Below are positions 36,061-43,593 of a stretch of 64,000 bases of DNA, one piece after another. Both the position numbers and the translations under genes were made by a program. Location of the stretch: assembly GCA_015698305.1 (NCBI GenBank), contig CP048620.1:499885-563884 (forward strand). Reading direction: 5' to 3'. Position 1 is the first letter of the stretch. Each line of letters begins with the position of its first letter. The DNA is from Candidatus Nitrohelix vancouverensis (GTDB taxonomy: Bacteria > Nitrospinota > Nitrospinia > Nitrospinales > VA-1). Below the pieces are notes generated by a model. That model saw nothing but the letters and a program-made list of their open reading frames with translations, was not told the origin of the DNA and did no database searches.

Positions 36061-37151
36061 ACGTTCACCAGTTGCCGGATTACATCCCGCGTGAATGGAT
36101 CCTCAGTTTCTTTAAATAATTTTCTCAGATAATCTTCGCCGGACCTTCCTGTTTTGAAAATCGCGGTGGCGGCGTGAAATCGGCACCACCAGTCCTGATC
36201 TCCCAACAAACCCGCCAAGGCTTCAAAAGCTGTTTCATCCTTGAAATTGCCCAGAGCCTTCGCCGCCTGAGACCTGATGGTTGGGTTGTGATTTTTCAGG
36301 CAACGCACCAGCGCGGGAAACGATCCGATTTCAACCAGATTCCCAAGAGCCTTGATAACATGTATTCTTTCTTCATCGCTGTTCGACGTTTCAAGCAGTT
36401 GCGTCAAAAAAGGCGCCACTTCAACCCGCCTATAGTGCCCGAGAAAATCAAGTATTTTCGTTCTCGATCGCGGCAATTCATTATAAATAGCAAGACTCTC
36501 CGAGATTTCAGCAACCACGCCCTTTCCATACCCCAATAAAATTTCTGCAAACATTTCTCCCGAGAGATTCTCTTTGGCCAGCAAGATCGCAAGAATTTTC
36601 CCTACTGATTTGCTATCTCCCATTTTCATTAAAGCGGTGGATGCGGCGTAAGACACCAAATCGTTCTCATCAGACAAGGCCTCCGCCAAATCCTTCTTCG
36701 CCTCATCCGCCCTTATCTGACCGAGTCGATAAGCCGCCAATGCGCGCCTGAAATAATCCGACGAATCGCGCAACTGCTCAAGCTCCCGATCCAGAAGCCC
36801 CTGCTCTCTAAAAATATTGCGAATTTTCTTTGCGTCTCCCCCTCTTATGTTCTCTAAATAATAAAAGAGAAACTCAATAAACATCTCCAGGTCTTTATTC
36901 TTAACCACCATATCGAATTGAGCGTCAGGCAGTTCCTCGCTCAGATATTGGAACAATTGAACGCTCCATAGATCAAAATTTTTCTTCTTTCTATTTTCGT
37001 AGAAATCCGATTTCACTCGCACATATATAATGTAGAAAAAGAAACCGACTGCGGTGGCTAGAGTGGACAGGGTGAGGATGACGGCAATGGTGACTACGGG
37101 GGCTTTATTGAAATAAAAGGAAACGAAGACCAATAAGGGATTTTCAGTCAT
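36057..37151 (-). CDS. Membrane-anchored HEAT-repeat protein
   Basis: A 364-residue protein with one N-terminal transmembrane helix (VVTIAVILTLSTLATAVGFF) and a cytoplasmic region of HEAT repeats from about residue 130 onward. Recognisable units include RAALAAYRLGQIRADEAKKD-like, VSYAASTALMKMGD, IRSQAAKALGNFKDETAFEA and CRFHAATAIFKTG. HEAT arrays bind partner proteins. Because the gene overlaps the GT2 synthase gene by 4 bases, it is probably a regulatory or scaffold subunit of that synthase. No enzymatic motif seen. Confidence 0.82.
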   Translation of the reverse strand: MTENPLLVFVSFYFNKAPVVTIAVILTLSTLATAVGFFFYIIYVRVKSDFYENRKKKNFDLWSVQLFQYLSEELPDAQFDMVVKNKDLEMFIEFLFYYLENIRGGDAKKIRNIFREQGLLDRELEQLRDSSDYFRRALAAYRLGQIRADEAKKDLAEALSDENDLVSYAASTALMKMGDSKSVGKILAILLAKENLSGEMFAEILLGYGKGVVAEISESLAIYNELPRSRTKILDFLGHYRRVEVAPFLTQLLETSNSDEERIHVIKALGNLVEIGSFPALVRCLKNHNPTIRSQAAKALGNFKDETAFEALAGLLGDQDWWCRFHAATAIFKTGRSGEDYLRKLFKETEDPFTRDVIRQLVNV

Positions 37152-37283
37152 CAGGACAAATAATTTTCAGTTGGATTATAACCGCGTTGCATACCCTCAA
37201 CACAATTCACATATCACTAGTATCGACTGAAATATCGACCCTTCCAACCCAGGCGACTGATCATTGTCCTTAAAACTATAAAC

Positions 37284-37913
37284 TCATTTTCTCCCGGATC
37301 TTTTTAAAGTCATCTTGATCCGCAATAGCATCTCGTCGGGATTAAACGGTTTGGTAATATAATCGTCGCCGCCTAGCTCAAGGCCCTTGACGATGTCCTG
37401 ACTTAAGGCCTTGGAGGACAGAATGATGAAGGGGATATCGCAGGTTTCAGGATCGTTTTTTACCCGCTCCAGAACCTGCAGGCCATTGATGTAGGGCATC
37501 ATGATATCCGTGATCACCAAATCAGGATTTTCTGATTTAACGAAACGGAGCGCTTCTTCCCCATCTTTTGCCCAGACAATGTTGTAGCCTGCTTTTTTTA
37601 AAGAATACTCAAGGAGCTTAAATAAGGGCGGCTCGTCCTCCACAACCAGGATCTTTTCTGCCCGAGGTTTTATACTGTCTGAGTCCGAATCTGTTTTCGG
37701 CGACTCAGAATCGGTATCCGCTTGTTTCGTAATGAAGTATTGTTTCAGTTGAGTGTGTTTGCCCAAACTGATCCAACGTTCGCCATCTTCGGATATTTTA
37801 TCCTTTCTGGAAAGCTCTCCATTCTGTATTCCCAGAATCAATGATTTTGCAGGAAAATCTTTTTCAATTTTCCCCCCTCTCATCAATAAAACTGTTTTTA
37901 ATGGATTGCCCAT
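37284..37913 (-). CDS. Response regulator with N-terminal GYF_2-like domain
   Basis: A 209-residue protein. Residues about 8-62 (KTVLLMRGGKIEKDFPAKSL, then GERWISLGKHTQLKQYF) resemble the small GYF_2/DUF4339-type domain. A Ser/Asp-rich linker (DSESPKTDSDSDS) follows. Residues 85-209 form a receiver domain with VVEDEPP acidic pair, phosphorylated Asp in LVITDIMMP and Lys in DDYITKPF. There is no DNA-binding output domain. Proximity to the HEAT-GT2 genes suggests c-signal input to polysaccharide synthesis. The ATG at 37913 is preferred to the preceding TTG. Confidence 0.88.
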   Translation of the reverse strand: MGNPLKTVLLMRGGKIEKDFPAKSLILGIQNGELSRKDKISEDGERWISLGKHTQLKQYFITKQADTDSESPKTDSDSDSIKPRAEKILVVEDEPPLFKLLEYSLKKAGYNIVWAKDGEEALRFVKSENPDLVITDIMMPYINGLQVLERVKNDPETCDIPFIILSSKALSQDIVKGLELGGDDYITKPFNPDEMLLRIKMTLKRSGRK

Positions 37914-38220
37914 CAACTTTCCCTTATAAATTTATCAAGGCGCCGTCGGGGACCAGGTTGAGCAAAGTTATTTATTATGAGCCACTCAACTTCCGTCTCG
38001 CCAAAAGTATTATAAGAGTCTTTCCATATATAAAAACAAAATTGTTTCCAGGATTGCGACAATCTACCCTATCCTCACCCTCTTTAAATTCACCTGCAAC
38101 ACCACTATACTTTTCATGCGCACGCTGTATTGCCTGATTGCTTTTTAGGGCAGATAGGCTATACTGTATGAAACTACATCATCTGCATCTCTTCTGTCTG
38201 CAGACTTCTGGCAGAGAGGT
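37914..38220. other. Gene-free region upstream of the response regulator
   Basis: About 300 AT-rich bases with frequent stops in all frames. Probably carries the promoter of the response regulator gene on the minus strand. CTGTCTGCAGACTTCTGGCAGAG at 38198-38220 contains overlapping short palindromes but no clean terminator. Confidence 0.4.
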
Positions 38221-38466
38221 TCAAGACGGCGTAAACAGTGAAAAAGTAAGCATCTCCAGGATTTCTTGAGGACGGACGTCCCCTTTCAGGTGTTGCGAAC
38301 AAACCGCTCTTTTTGAGGCGGTTATTGCTTTTTTAACAGCGGAAACAGGCAACACGGGACGAAAGATTTCGAGACCTGCAACCTCGAACAACGTCAACGG
38401 CCCCCAACCCTGCGCATAATACAATTGTGCGGCAAGCCGCAGTGCACGATCATCGTCTTTTGACAT
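38221..38466 (-). CDS. Small hypothetical protein (81 aa)
   Basis: An 81-residue frame starting MSKDDDRALRLAAQLYYAQG. It is helical, mildly basic, with two cysteine-poor halves and no signal peptide. Codon usage resembles the neighbours, with GC-rich third positions in the first half. The ribosome site before the ATG is weak. It shows no recognised domain. It may be real but isolated; confidence is moderate. Confidence 0.45.
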   Translation of the reverse strand: MSKDDDRALRLAAQLYYAQGWGPLTLFEVAGLEIFRPVLPVSAVKKAITASKRAVCSQHLKGDVRPQEILEMLTFSLFTPS

Positions 38467-38576
38467 ATTCAGTTTCGATCCGTTTGCAGACGAGTCAAAC
38501 TATCTTTGAATTGGCAGTAAGTTTTTCCAGCGTTTCTGGGAACATCAGGCAACAACAGCTCCACATGAGGTAACTT

Positions 38577-38756
38577 ATGCACGAAGTAAAAGTCTACGAC
38601 GGTTCAGGTAAATTGAAAAAAGTGATTTCAGTCAAACAACTGAACGTCCGATCCGAGAAACAATTGGAGTCTCCCTCTTTTTTCGGTAGAAACAAAAAAG
38701 CTGGAAAACCGGCGGACAATGAATCGCCGCAACCTGCGCCCAATAAAGCGCCTTAA
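38577..38756 (+). CDS. Small hypothetical protein upstream of rpsU (59 aa)
   Basis: Encodes MHEVKVYDGSGKLKKVISVK followed by QLNVRSEKQLES and a flexible Lys/Pro-rich tail ending QPAPNKAP. TGAGGTAACTT precedes the ATG. The first 20 residues form a beta-hairpin-like pattern seen in small KVYD.. proteins of unknown role. The gene ends 21 bases before the rpsU start and 12 before its Shine-Dalgarno, so the two are probably cotranscribed. Too short for routine gene calling. Confidence 0.6.
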   Translation: MHEVKVYDGSGKLKKVISVKQLNVRSEKQLESPSFFGRNKKAGKPADNESPQPAPNKAP

Positions 38757-38777
38757 ACTTTTTACTCTGGAGGTCTT

Positions 38778-38984
38778 ATTTCTCAGGTCATTGTGGTTCA
38801 AAACCAGGTCGAACGGGCGTTAAAAGTTTTAAAGCGCCAACTCAACAAAGAAGGATTGTTCAAAGAACTCAAAAGCCGACGCTTCTTTATGAAACCGTCT
38901 GTTAAGAAAAAATTGAAAATGAAGGAAGCCAAGAAAAAGCGCAAGGCCGCGAAGCGAAGATCCCGAAATTTCTGGCAACAATAA
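38778..38984 (+). CDS. rpsU: Ribosomal protein bS21, apparently with an AUU start codon
   Basis: Small-subunit protein needed for initiation-site recognition. The sequence VQNQVERALKVLKRQLNKEG, then FKELKSRRFFMKPSVKKK and the Arg/Lys tail, is unmistakable bS21. No ATG precedes the conserved region. The only strong Shine-Dalgarno, GGAGGT at 38769-38774, fits the ATT at 38778 (product M-SQVIVVQNQ), which matches the usual bS21 N-terminus. The GTG at 38793 is 19 bases from it and would delete the first beta strand. AUU starts are rare; the best known is infC (IF3), where it allows autocontrol. Stop at 38982-38984. Confidence 0.88.
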   Translation: MSQVIVVQNQVERALKVLKRQLNKEGLFKELKSRRFFMKPSVKKKLKMKEAKKKRKAAKRRSRNFWQQ

Positions 38985-39141
38985 AACTCCAGGCGCCCAG
39001 GCCCCCTACCGTTTTGATAAACAGCTGAGGTTCAATGAGCTGTGCATTCCTAATCATGGAAATTAACGGGGGCTGAAACGGTTTCATCCACTTGGACCCC
39101 TTTACCGTTCTGCGATTGCAAACCATTTTCGGGAGTTCGCC

Positions 39142-39315
39142 ATGGAAAACTACGTTTTTTACGTTCTCGTTGCATCGATGCTGTGCAATTTTGTCGTCTT
39201 GGGAATTTCTATAAACCGCCCCAATTCATTTGTACCCGTCAGTTTGTCCGCCATTTCCATTTCTCTCCAAGGCGCTGCCTTGCGAATGGTCGCTCTCAAC
39301 TCGATCAATTCTTGA
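39142..39315 (+). CDS. Small hydrophobic protein (57 aa)
   Basis: Encodes MENYVFYVLVASMLCNFVVL followed by GISINRPNSFVPVSLSAISI and a short tail. The first 22 residues form one membrane helix, the rest is polar with a second weakly hydrophobic stretch. GGGAG stands six bases before the ATG. No family recognised. The downstream gene follows 76 bases later in the same direction. Confidence 0.5.
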   Translation: MENYVFYVLVASMLCNFVVLGISINRPNSFVPVSLSAISISLQGAALRMVALNSINS

Positions 39316-39390
39316 GTCTGTACTCTCAACATCTAGAGGCCAAAATCCTATGGATGCTTTCTCCCAACCATTATATGGAGGTTCACGAAA

Positions 39391-39609
39391 GTGACCACTA
39401 CAACCACATCTCTTAAAGAACAGATCGAAGCCCTGATGCAAACCTGCACAGAGTTAGCCACCGAAGCGGACAAGCGAAGACAAACCGCTTCTACAAAGTT
39501 TGAGTATTACAAATTTGAATTTTCGGACGGCGAGCGCAACGCCTATGAAACGATCGCCAAGAAATTAAAATCCGTCCTCGACAAAGCCGAGAAAGAAGCG
39601 GCGAAATAA
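39391..39609 (+). CDS. Small helical protein (72 aa), unknown function
   Basis: A soluble 72-residue protein (TTSLKEQIEALMQTCTELAT, then KFEYYKFEFSDGERNAYETI and KKLKSVLDKAEKEAAK) predicted as two helices with heptad-like spacing, possibly a coiled coil. The start is GTG at 39391 with GGAGG ten bases upstream. A GC-rich hairpin follows the stop. No named family. Composition and ribosome site support it as a real gene. Confidence 0.65.
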   Translation: MTTTTTSLKEQIEALMQTCTELATEADKRRQTASTKFEYYKFEFSDGERNAYETIAKKLKSVLDKAEKEAAK

Positions 39610-39646
39610 AGTTTTCCACAAGCCCGCTCACAACCGTCTGGCTTGC

Positions 39647-39670
39647 AGGGCCGACCGACCCGTCGGCCCT
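39647..39670 (+). terminator. Hairpin, probable terminator
   Basis: AGGGCCGAC pairs perfectly with GTCGGCCCT (9 bp) around CGACCC, 38 bases after the stop of the 72-residue protein. The T tract after it is poor (TATCC), so termination may be inefficient or Rho-assisted. Confidence 0.6.
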
Positions 39671-39734
39671 TATCCACCCTTTTGCAGCACAAATTAATCA
39701 CAATAAATACAATCAATTAGAAATTTTTTCCTAT

Positions 39735-39793
39735 TGGCGGGAATAAATTAAAGATTTAAAGGTCTTTATATCAAGAATAAGAAATTTTCTTAT
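39735..39793 (+). promoter_or_regulatory. Palindromes in the nirK promoter region
   Basis: The AT-rich 200 bases before nirK contain two inverted repeats. TAAAGA-tttaaagg-TCTTTA lies near 39748-39767, and ATAAGAAA-T-TTTCTTAT, 8-bp arms around one T, at 39777-39793. Such sites suit a dimeric regulator such as NsrR, Fnr/Nnr or BadM/Rrf2 types that control nitrite reductases, but no consensus was matched with certainty. The second palindrome lies 86 bases before the nirK ATG. Confidence 0.45.
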
Positions 39794-39878
39794 ATTTTTG
39801 TCTTTAATTTTTATCTACAAAATTGAGAACGTCAAAACGCATTACCGACGGCCTCTCACACAAACACCAGGGGGAAAA

Positions 39879-40868
39879 ATGAAAACCAGATACCAGATCA
39901 CTCTGTTCAGCATGTTCACGCTACTTTTCAACATCTTTTCGGTCTCCGCTGTCGGAGCCGAAATTCAGGCCAGTCTCGCCACCGCTCCCAATGTTCCCGC
40001 TCCTGTGAAACACAACAAGCCGGAAACCGTCGTGATTAAAATGCAAGCGAAGGAATACATCGGCGACCTTGACGAAGGAGTCAAATATGGCTTCTGGAGC
40101 TACGACGGAACCGTGCCCGGCCCGATGGCGCGAGTGCGCGTTGGCGACACCGTGCAGTTCCATCTGAGCAACGCCAGCGACAGCACACAACCGCATAACA
40201 TTGACATCCACGCCGTCAACGGAGCGCACGGCGGCGCGGCCCTCAGCATGGTCTCCCCCGGGGAAGTGAAGATTTTCTCCTTCAATGTCATGGCCCCCGG
40301 CTTGTACATCTACCATTGCGCCGCAGGCTCCATCGTCGACCACATCGCCAACGGCATGTACGGCTTGATACTGGTCGAACCCGAAGGAGGTCTGCCGAAA
40401 GTGGACAAGGAATTCTACGTCATGCAAAGCGAATTCTTCACAACGGATCCCGAAGACGGTCTGGCGAGCTTTGATTTTCAAAGAGGACTGGATGAAAATC
40501 CGACCTATGTGGTTTTCAACGGAAAAAACGGGGCGCTCGTCGACACAAATGCCTTGAAGGCAACGGTTGGCGAAACGGTACGCATTTTCTTCGGGAACGT
40601 AGGCCCCAACAGCGTGTCTTCCTTCCACGTTATTGGAGAAATTTTTGATTCAGTCTACGTTGAGGGCGGCATCGGTGGAACCGTCACCAGAAATATTCAA
40701 ACCACTCTGGTTCCCGCCGCAGGTTCCACCATCGTCGAGTTCAAGGTCGACTATCCCGGCTCTTATGTTCTCGTGGACCACAGCATTTTCAGAGTCGCCA
40801 AAGGCGCTCTGGGCCACCTGGTTGTAGACGGCCCAAAAAATGAAAAAGTAGTTCGCGCAGGCAAGTAA
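39879..40868 (+). CDS. nirK: Copper-containing nitrite reductase
   Basis: Periplasmic enzyme reducing nitrite to nitric oxide. The 329-residue protein has a signal peptide (LFSMFTLLFNIFSVSAVGAE). All copper ligands are present: type 1 H106, C147, H155, M160; type 2 H111, H146, H311; catalytic D109 and H260. The segments are PHNIDIH, YHCA, DHIANGMYG, SSFHVIGE and LVDHSIFR. The ATG at 39879 follows GGGGGAAAA. It is monocistronic or followed 83 bases later by a 76-residue gene. No blue-copper extension or cytochrome fusion is present. In nitrifiers NirK may work in reverse or in NO homeostasis. Confidence 0.95.
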   Translation: MKTRYQITLFSMFTLLFNIFSVSAVGAEIQASLATAPNVPAPVKHNKPETVVIKMQAKEYIGDLDEGVKYGFWSYDGTVPGPMARVRVGDTVQFHLSNASDSTQPHNIDIHAVNGAHGGAALSMVSPGEVKIFSFNVMAPGLYIYHCAAGSIVDHIANGMYGLILVEPEGGLPKVDKEFYVMQSEFFTTDPEDGLASFDFQRGLDENPTYVVFNGKNGALVDTNALKATVGETVRIFFGNVGPNSVSSFHVIGEIFDSVYVEGGIGGTVTRNIQTTLVPAAGSTIVEFKVDYPGSYVLVDHSIFRVAKGALGHLVVDGPKNEKVVRAGK

Positions 40869-40951
40869 CAGGACCTATATTATAAGTAAGGGGAGGAATT
40901 TTTATTCCCCCCCGAATTCTCCTGAATATCAATCTACGGAAGGAGACAATC

Positions 40952-41182
40952 ATGGATATTTACGATAAATGGTTTGAAATTTTGTCCAAACGCCTGGAAC
41001 TGGGCCAACGCTTCGGTCTGCGCATGCAGATGGAAGGAGAAGGCAAGTTCAAGGATTTTCAGGGCGAGCATGAAATCCCTGCGCTCAAAACATTTCTGGA
41101 TAACGCTCGTCATGAAAAAATTGAAGATCTCATCATACGCGGAGCGGATGCTCAGGACAGCGTTATCAGCGAATGCGTATAA
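40952..41182 (+). CDS. Small hypothetical protein downstream of nirK (76 aa)
   Basis: A soluble 76-residue protein, MDIYDKWFEILSKRLELGQR at the start, helical with charged surface (HEIPALKTFLDNARHEKIED). GGAAGGAGAC lies six bases before the ATG. It follows nirK by 83 bases in the same direction and has its own terminator downstream, so joint transcription with nirK is likely. No family recognised; a nirK-linked accessory role is inference. Confidence 0.65.
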   Translation: MDIYDKWFEILSKRLELGQRFGLRMQMEGEGKFKDFQGEHEIPALKTFLDNARHEKIEDLIIRGADAQDSVISECV

Positions 41183-41224
41183 CGCCTGAGCGCGTCGTTC
41201 GTCATTGAACACATATCACAGGAG

Positions 41225-41274
41225 AGGCCTCGCAGGATCGCCGGATCACAACCCGGCGTTTGGCGGGGCCTTTT
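41225..41274 (+). terminator. Compound terminator after the 76-residue gene
   Basis: Outer arms AGGCCTCGC / GCGGGGCCT (one G-T pair) enclose an inner hairpin CGCCGG-atcacaac-CCGGCG, and TTTTC follows. It lies 43 bases after the stop codon of the 76-residue gene and before glsA. Confidence 0.75.
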
Positions 41275-41378
41275 CGTATCCGTCGATTCTGCCCGCCTGC
41301 ATTCCCCACCCGCTATTTTTTAGTTCATGATCTGAAAATTTGAGAAGCATTTTGAATAAAAACAGATAGAATGCGCGC

Positions 41379-42293
41379 ATGAACTACAAAAAACTCTTTG
41401 CAGAAATCGACCTCGAATTAAAAGACCTGGAAGACAAGGGTAAAGTCGCCTCCTACATCCCCGAATTGCGCGACGTGGACCCCGCCAAACTGGGCATTCA
41501 TCTTGTCACCGTCGACCAGAAAAACTATAGCCTCGGAGACAGCGCCGAGAAATTTTCCATTCAGAGTATCTCCAAGGCGCTGACCCTGACCCTGGCCTTT
41601 AAGCTCGACGAAGACAAACTCTGGAAACGCGTGGGCGTGGAACCTTCCGGAACGCCTTTCAATTCTCTCATCCAGTTGGAATATGAAAAGGGCATTCCGC
41701 GCAATCCCTTCATCAACGCAGGCGCGTTGGTGACCTGCGACGTTCTCCTCAGCCGCCTCGATGATCCCAAACAAGAGTTCATCGAATTCGTCAGAAAGAT
41801 TTCCGGCAATCCCAAAATAGATTACAGCCCGCACATTGCAGAATCAGAAAAACGCACTGGCTTCCGCAACAACGCCCTCATCAACCTGATGAAAGAGTAC
41901 GGCAATATCAAAAATAAAATTGATGATGTTCTTGATTTTTATTTCCACCACTGCTCCATCGAAATGTCCTGCAAGGAACTGGCGCATGCCTTCTTATTTC
42001 TTGCCAATTATGGAGTCCATCCCAAAACCGGAGAAGAGATCATCGACGGCAGTAAATCAAAACGCATCAACGCCATCATGCAACTCTGCGGATTTTACGA
42101 CGAAGCGGGAGAGTTCGCCTTCAAGGTCGGTTTGCCGGGGAAAAGTGGCGTGGGCGGCGGCATCATCGCGATTCATCCCGGAAAATTCAGCATTGCTGTT
42201 TGGAGCCCCAAGCTCAACAAAAAGGGAAACTCTTACAAAGGCATGAGAGTTCTCGAATCCCTCACCAGCAAAACCCAATCCTCCATCTTTTGA
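41379..42293 (+). CDS. glsA: Glutaminase
   Basis: Hydrolyses glutamine to glutamate and ammonia. The 304-residue protein has the serine-dependent beta-lactamase-like fold of bacterial glutaminases: Ser and Lys in SIQSISK (S-x-x-K), NPFINAGALVT, EKRTGFRNNAL and the C-terminal PGKSGVGGGI. Length and motif order match the family (about 300-310 aa). Alone in its transcription unit. Confidence 0.94.
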   Translation: MNYKKLFAEIDLELKDLEDKGKVASYIPELRDVDPAKLGIHLVTVDQKNYSLGDSAEKFSIQSISKALTLTLAFKLDEDKLWKRVGVEPSGTPFNSLIQLEYEKGIPRNPFINAGALVTCDVLLSRLDDPKQEFIEFVRKISGNPKIDYSPHIAESEKRTGFRNNALINLMKEYGNIKNKIDDVLDFYFHHCSIEMSCKELAHAFLFLANYGVHPKTGEEIIDGSKSKRINAIMQLCGFYDEAGEFAFKVGLPGKSGVGGGIIAIHPGKFSIAVWSPKLNKKGNSYKGMRVLESLTSKTQSSIF

Positions 42294-42313
42294 ATACGCT
42301 CCCGGCCATTCAC

Positions 42314-42342
42314 AAAAAAAGACCCACGGCAAAAACCGTGGG
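42314..42342 (-). terminator. Terminator between glsA and the CBS-domain gene
   Basis: CCCACGG pairs with CCGTGGG around CAAAAA. On the minus strand it is followed by seven T, so it terminates the CBS-protein gene read leftwards. It lies 20 bases after the convergent glsA stop and may also slow that transcript. Confidence 0.85.
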
Positions 42343-42386
42343 CCGAACTTCCTGCCAAAACTATATTGAGACAACGATGGATCGAA

Positions 42387-42779
42387 TCACTCCTGCATGC
42401 GAAAATCCTTCGCGTAAAAAATGACAAGGTCTTTCACGGACAACATGCCGACCACCTTGTTCTCCTCCGTCACGACCAGATGACGAATCTTTTTTTTGAT
42501 CATCATTTCATTCGCCATTTCCACGGGAAGATATTTGTCGATGGAAATGATGGGCTGGCTCATCACGTCAGAGACCATCGTTGTATCCGGATTGAGGCCC
42601 TTGCTCAGAACCTTGCGAGACAAATCAGTTTCCGTGACCAGCCCCACATACTCCCCAAGCTCCTGAATAAGAACCGAACCCACCTCATGCGTTTGCATGA
42701 ACAACGCCGCTTCTTGCACTGACGACTGGAAATCTACAAACAACACGGGGGAACTCATGTATTCTCCGATATCATCCAT
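42387..42779 (-). CDS. Tandem CBS-domain protein (130 aa)
   Basis: Consists only of two CBS domains: EYMSSPVLFVDFQSSVQEAA in the first and DVMSQPIISIDKYLPVEMAN in the second, ending with HLVVTEENKVVGMLSVKDLV. CBS pairs bind adenine nucleotides and act as energy sensors on partner proteins; no partner domain is attached. AAAGGAG lies seven bases before the ATG. A paralogue follows directly upstream in the same direction. Confidence 0.9.
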   Translation of the reverse strand: MDDIGEYMSSPVLFVDFQSSVQEAALFMQTHEVGSVLIQELGEYVGLVTETDLSRKVLSKGLNPDTTMVSDVMSQPIISIDKYLPVEMANEMMIKKKIRHLVVTEENKVVGMLSVKDLVIFYAKDFRMQE

Positions 42780-42835
42780 TGGCTTTCTCCTTTGTAGTCA
42801 AGTTGTATTACGTTATACGAAAACCTGTCGCGTTG

Positions 42836-43276
42836 CTAAGTTCTCAAACGCGGGTTCGCATAATAAGAAACCAAATCCTTAACTGACAACATACCGATGA
42901 TCTTTCCCTCCTCTGTGACGGCAAGATGACGTATACCGTGCTTTGCCATGAACTTGTTCGCTTCCTCAACCGGACGATCCGCCGCCAGCGTATGAAGCGG
43001 CGTTGACATGATCGAAACAACTTTTGTCGATGCGGGATCAAGCCCTTGCCCCAACACCTTCCGAGTCAGGTCGCGCTCCGTCATAATGCCGACAAAAGAC
43101 TCTCCTTCACTAATAAGAAGAGAGCCAATATTGTGGCTTTCCATAAACTGAGCGGCTTCTACAACTAATGTTTGTGAATCCATACTCAGAACAGGAGCGG
43201 ACATGTAACCGCCAACCTGCTCGCCTGAATTGTCCATGGATTTTAAAAATCGGTGAGGCACGTGTTTGGTAGGCAT
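42836..43276 (-). CDS. Tandem CBS-domain protein (146 aa), paralogue of the neighbour
   Basis: Two CBS domains (GGYMSAPVLSMDSQTLVVEA and SIMSTPLHTLAADRPVEEAN, then RHLAVTEEGKIIGMLSVKDL) after a 30-residue leader. It shares the same layout and closing motif as the protein encoded just downstream, so a local duplication is evident. The ATG at 43276 is chosen over the longer open frame because GAGAGG stands seven bases before it. Likely cotranscribed with the downstream copy (56-base gap). The target is unknown. Confidence 0.88.
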   Translation of the reverse strand: MPTKHVPHRFLKSMDNSGEQVGGYMSAPVLSMDSQTLVVEAAQFMESHNIGSLLISEGESFVGIMTERDLTRKVLGQGLDPASTKVVSIMSTPLHTLAADRPVEEANKFMAKHGIRHLAVTEEGKIIGMLSVKDLVSYYANPRLRT

Positions 43277-43593
43277 AATGAACCTCTCGTTTAAGATAAC
43301 GGCGCTCCGCTCAAGACGGAGATAAGTTGCAAACAACCGTTCCCGGAACAAGAATGTTCAGCAATCCCGTTCACGGGAAGTCCTGTTTAGATGAAACTCC
43401 GCAGGCGCGGGATTCATCCAAGTGGAGTCAACAGGGTGCGCTCCTTACTGGACGAAGTCAATCGAATCCGACCTAAACAACTGATTTATTTGGAGAGTTA
43501 TAAATGAGGGGAATGACCTAAAACACTCGGAAAATCAATAAAAAATCAAAGTATGATCGACCCCAGACATTAGCAGATTGAGTCTGTCTACAA

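Noticed and set aside
38198-38220. Terminator after the 81-residue gene
   Set aside because: Overlapping short palindromes without a stable stem and T tract.
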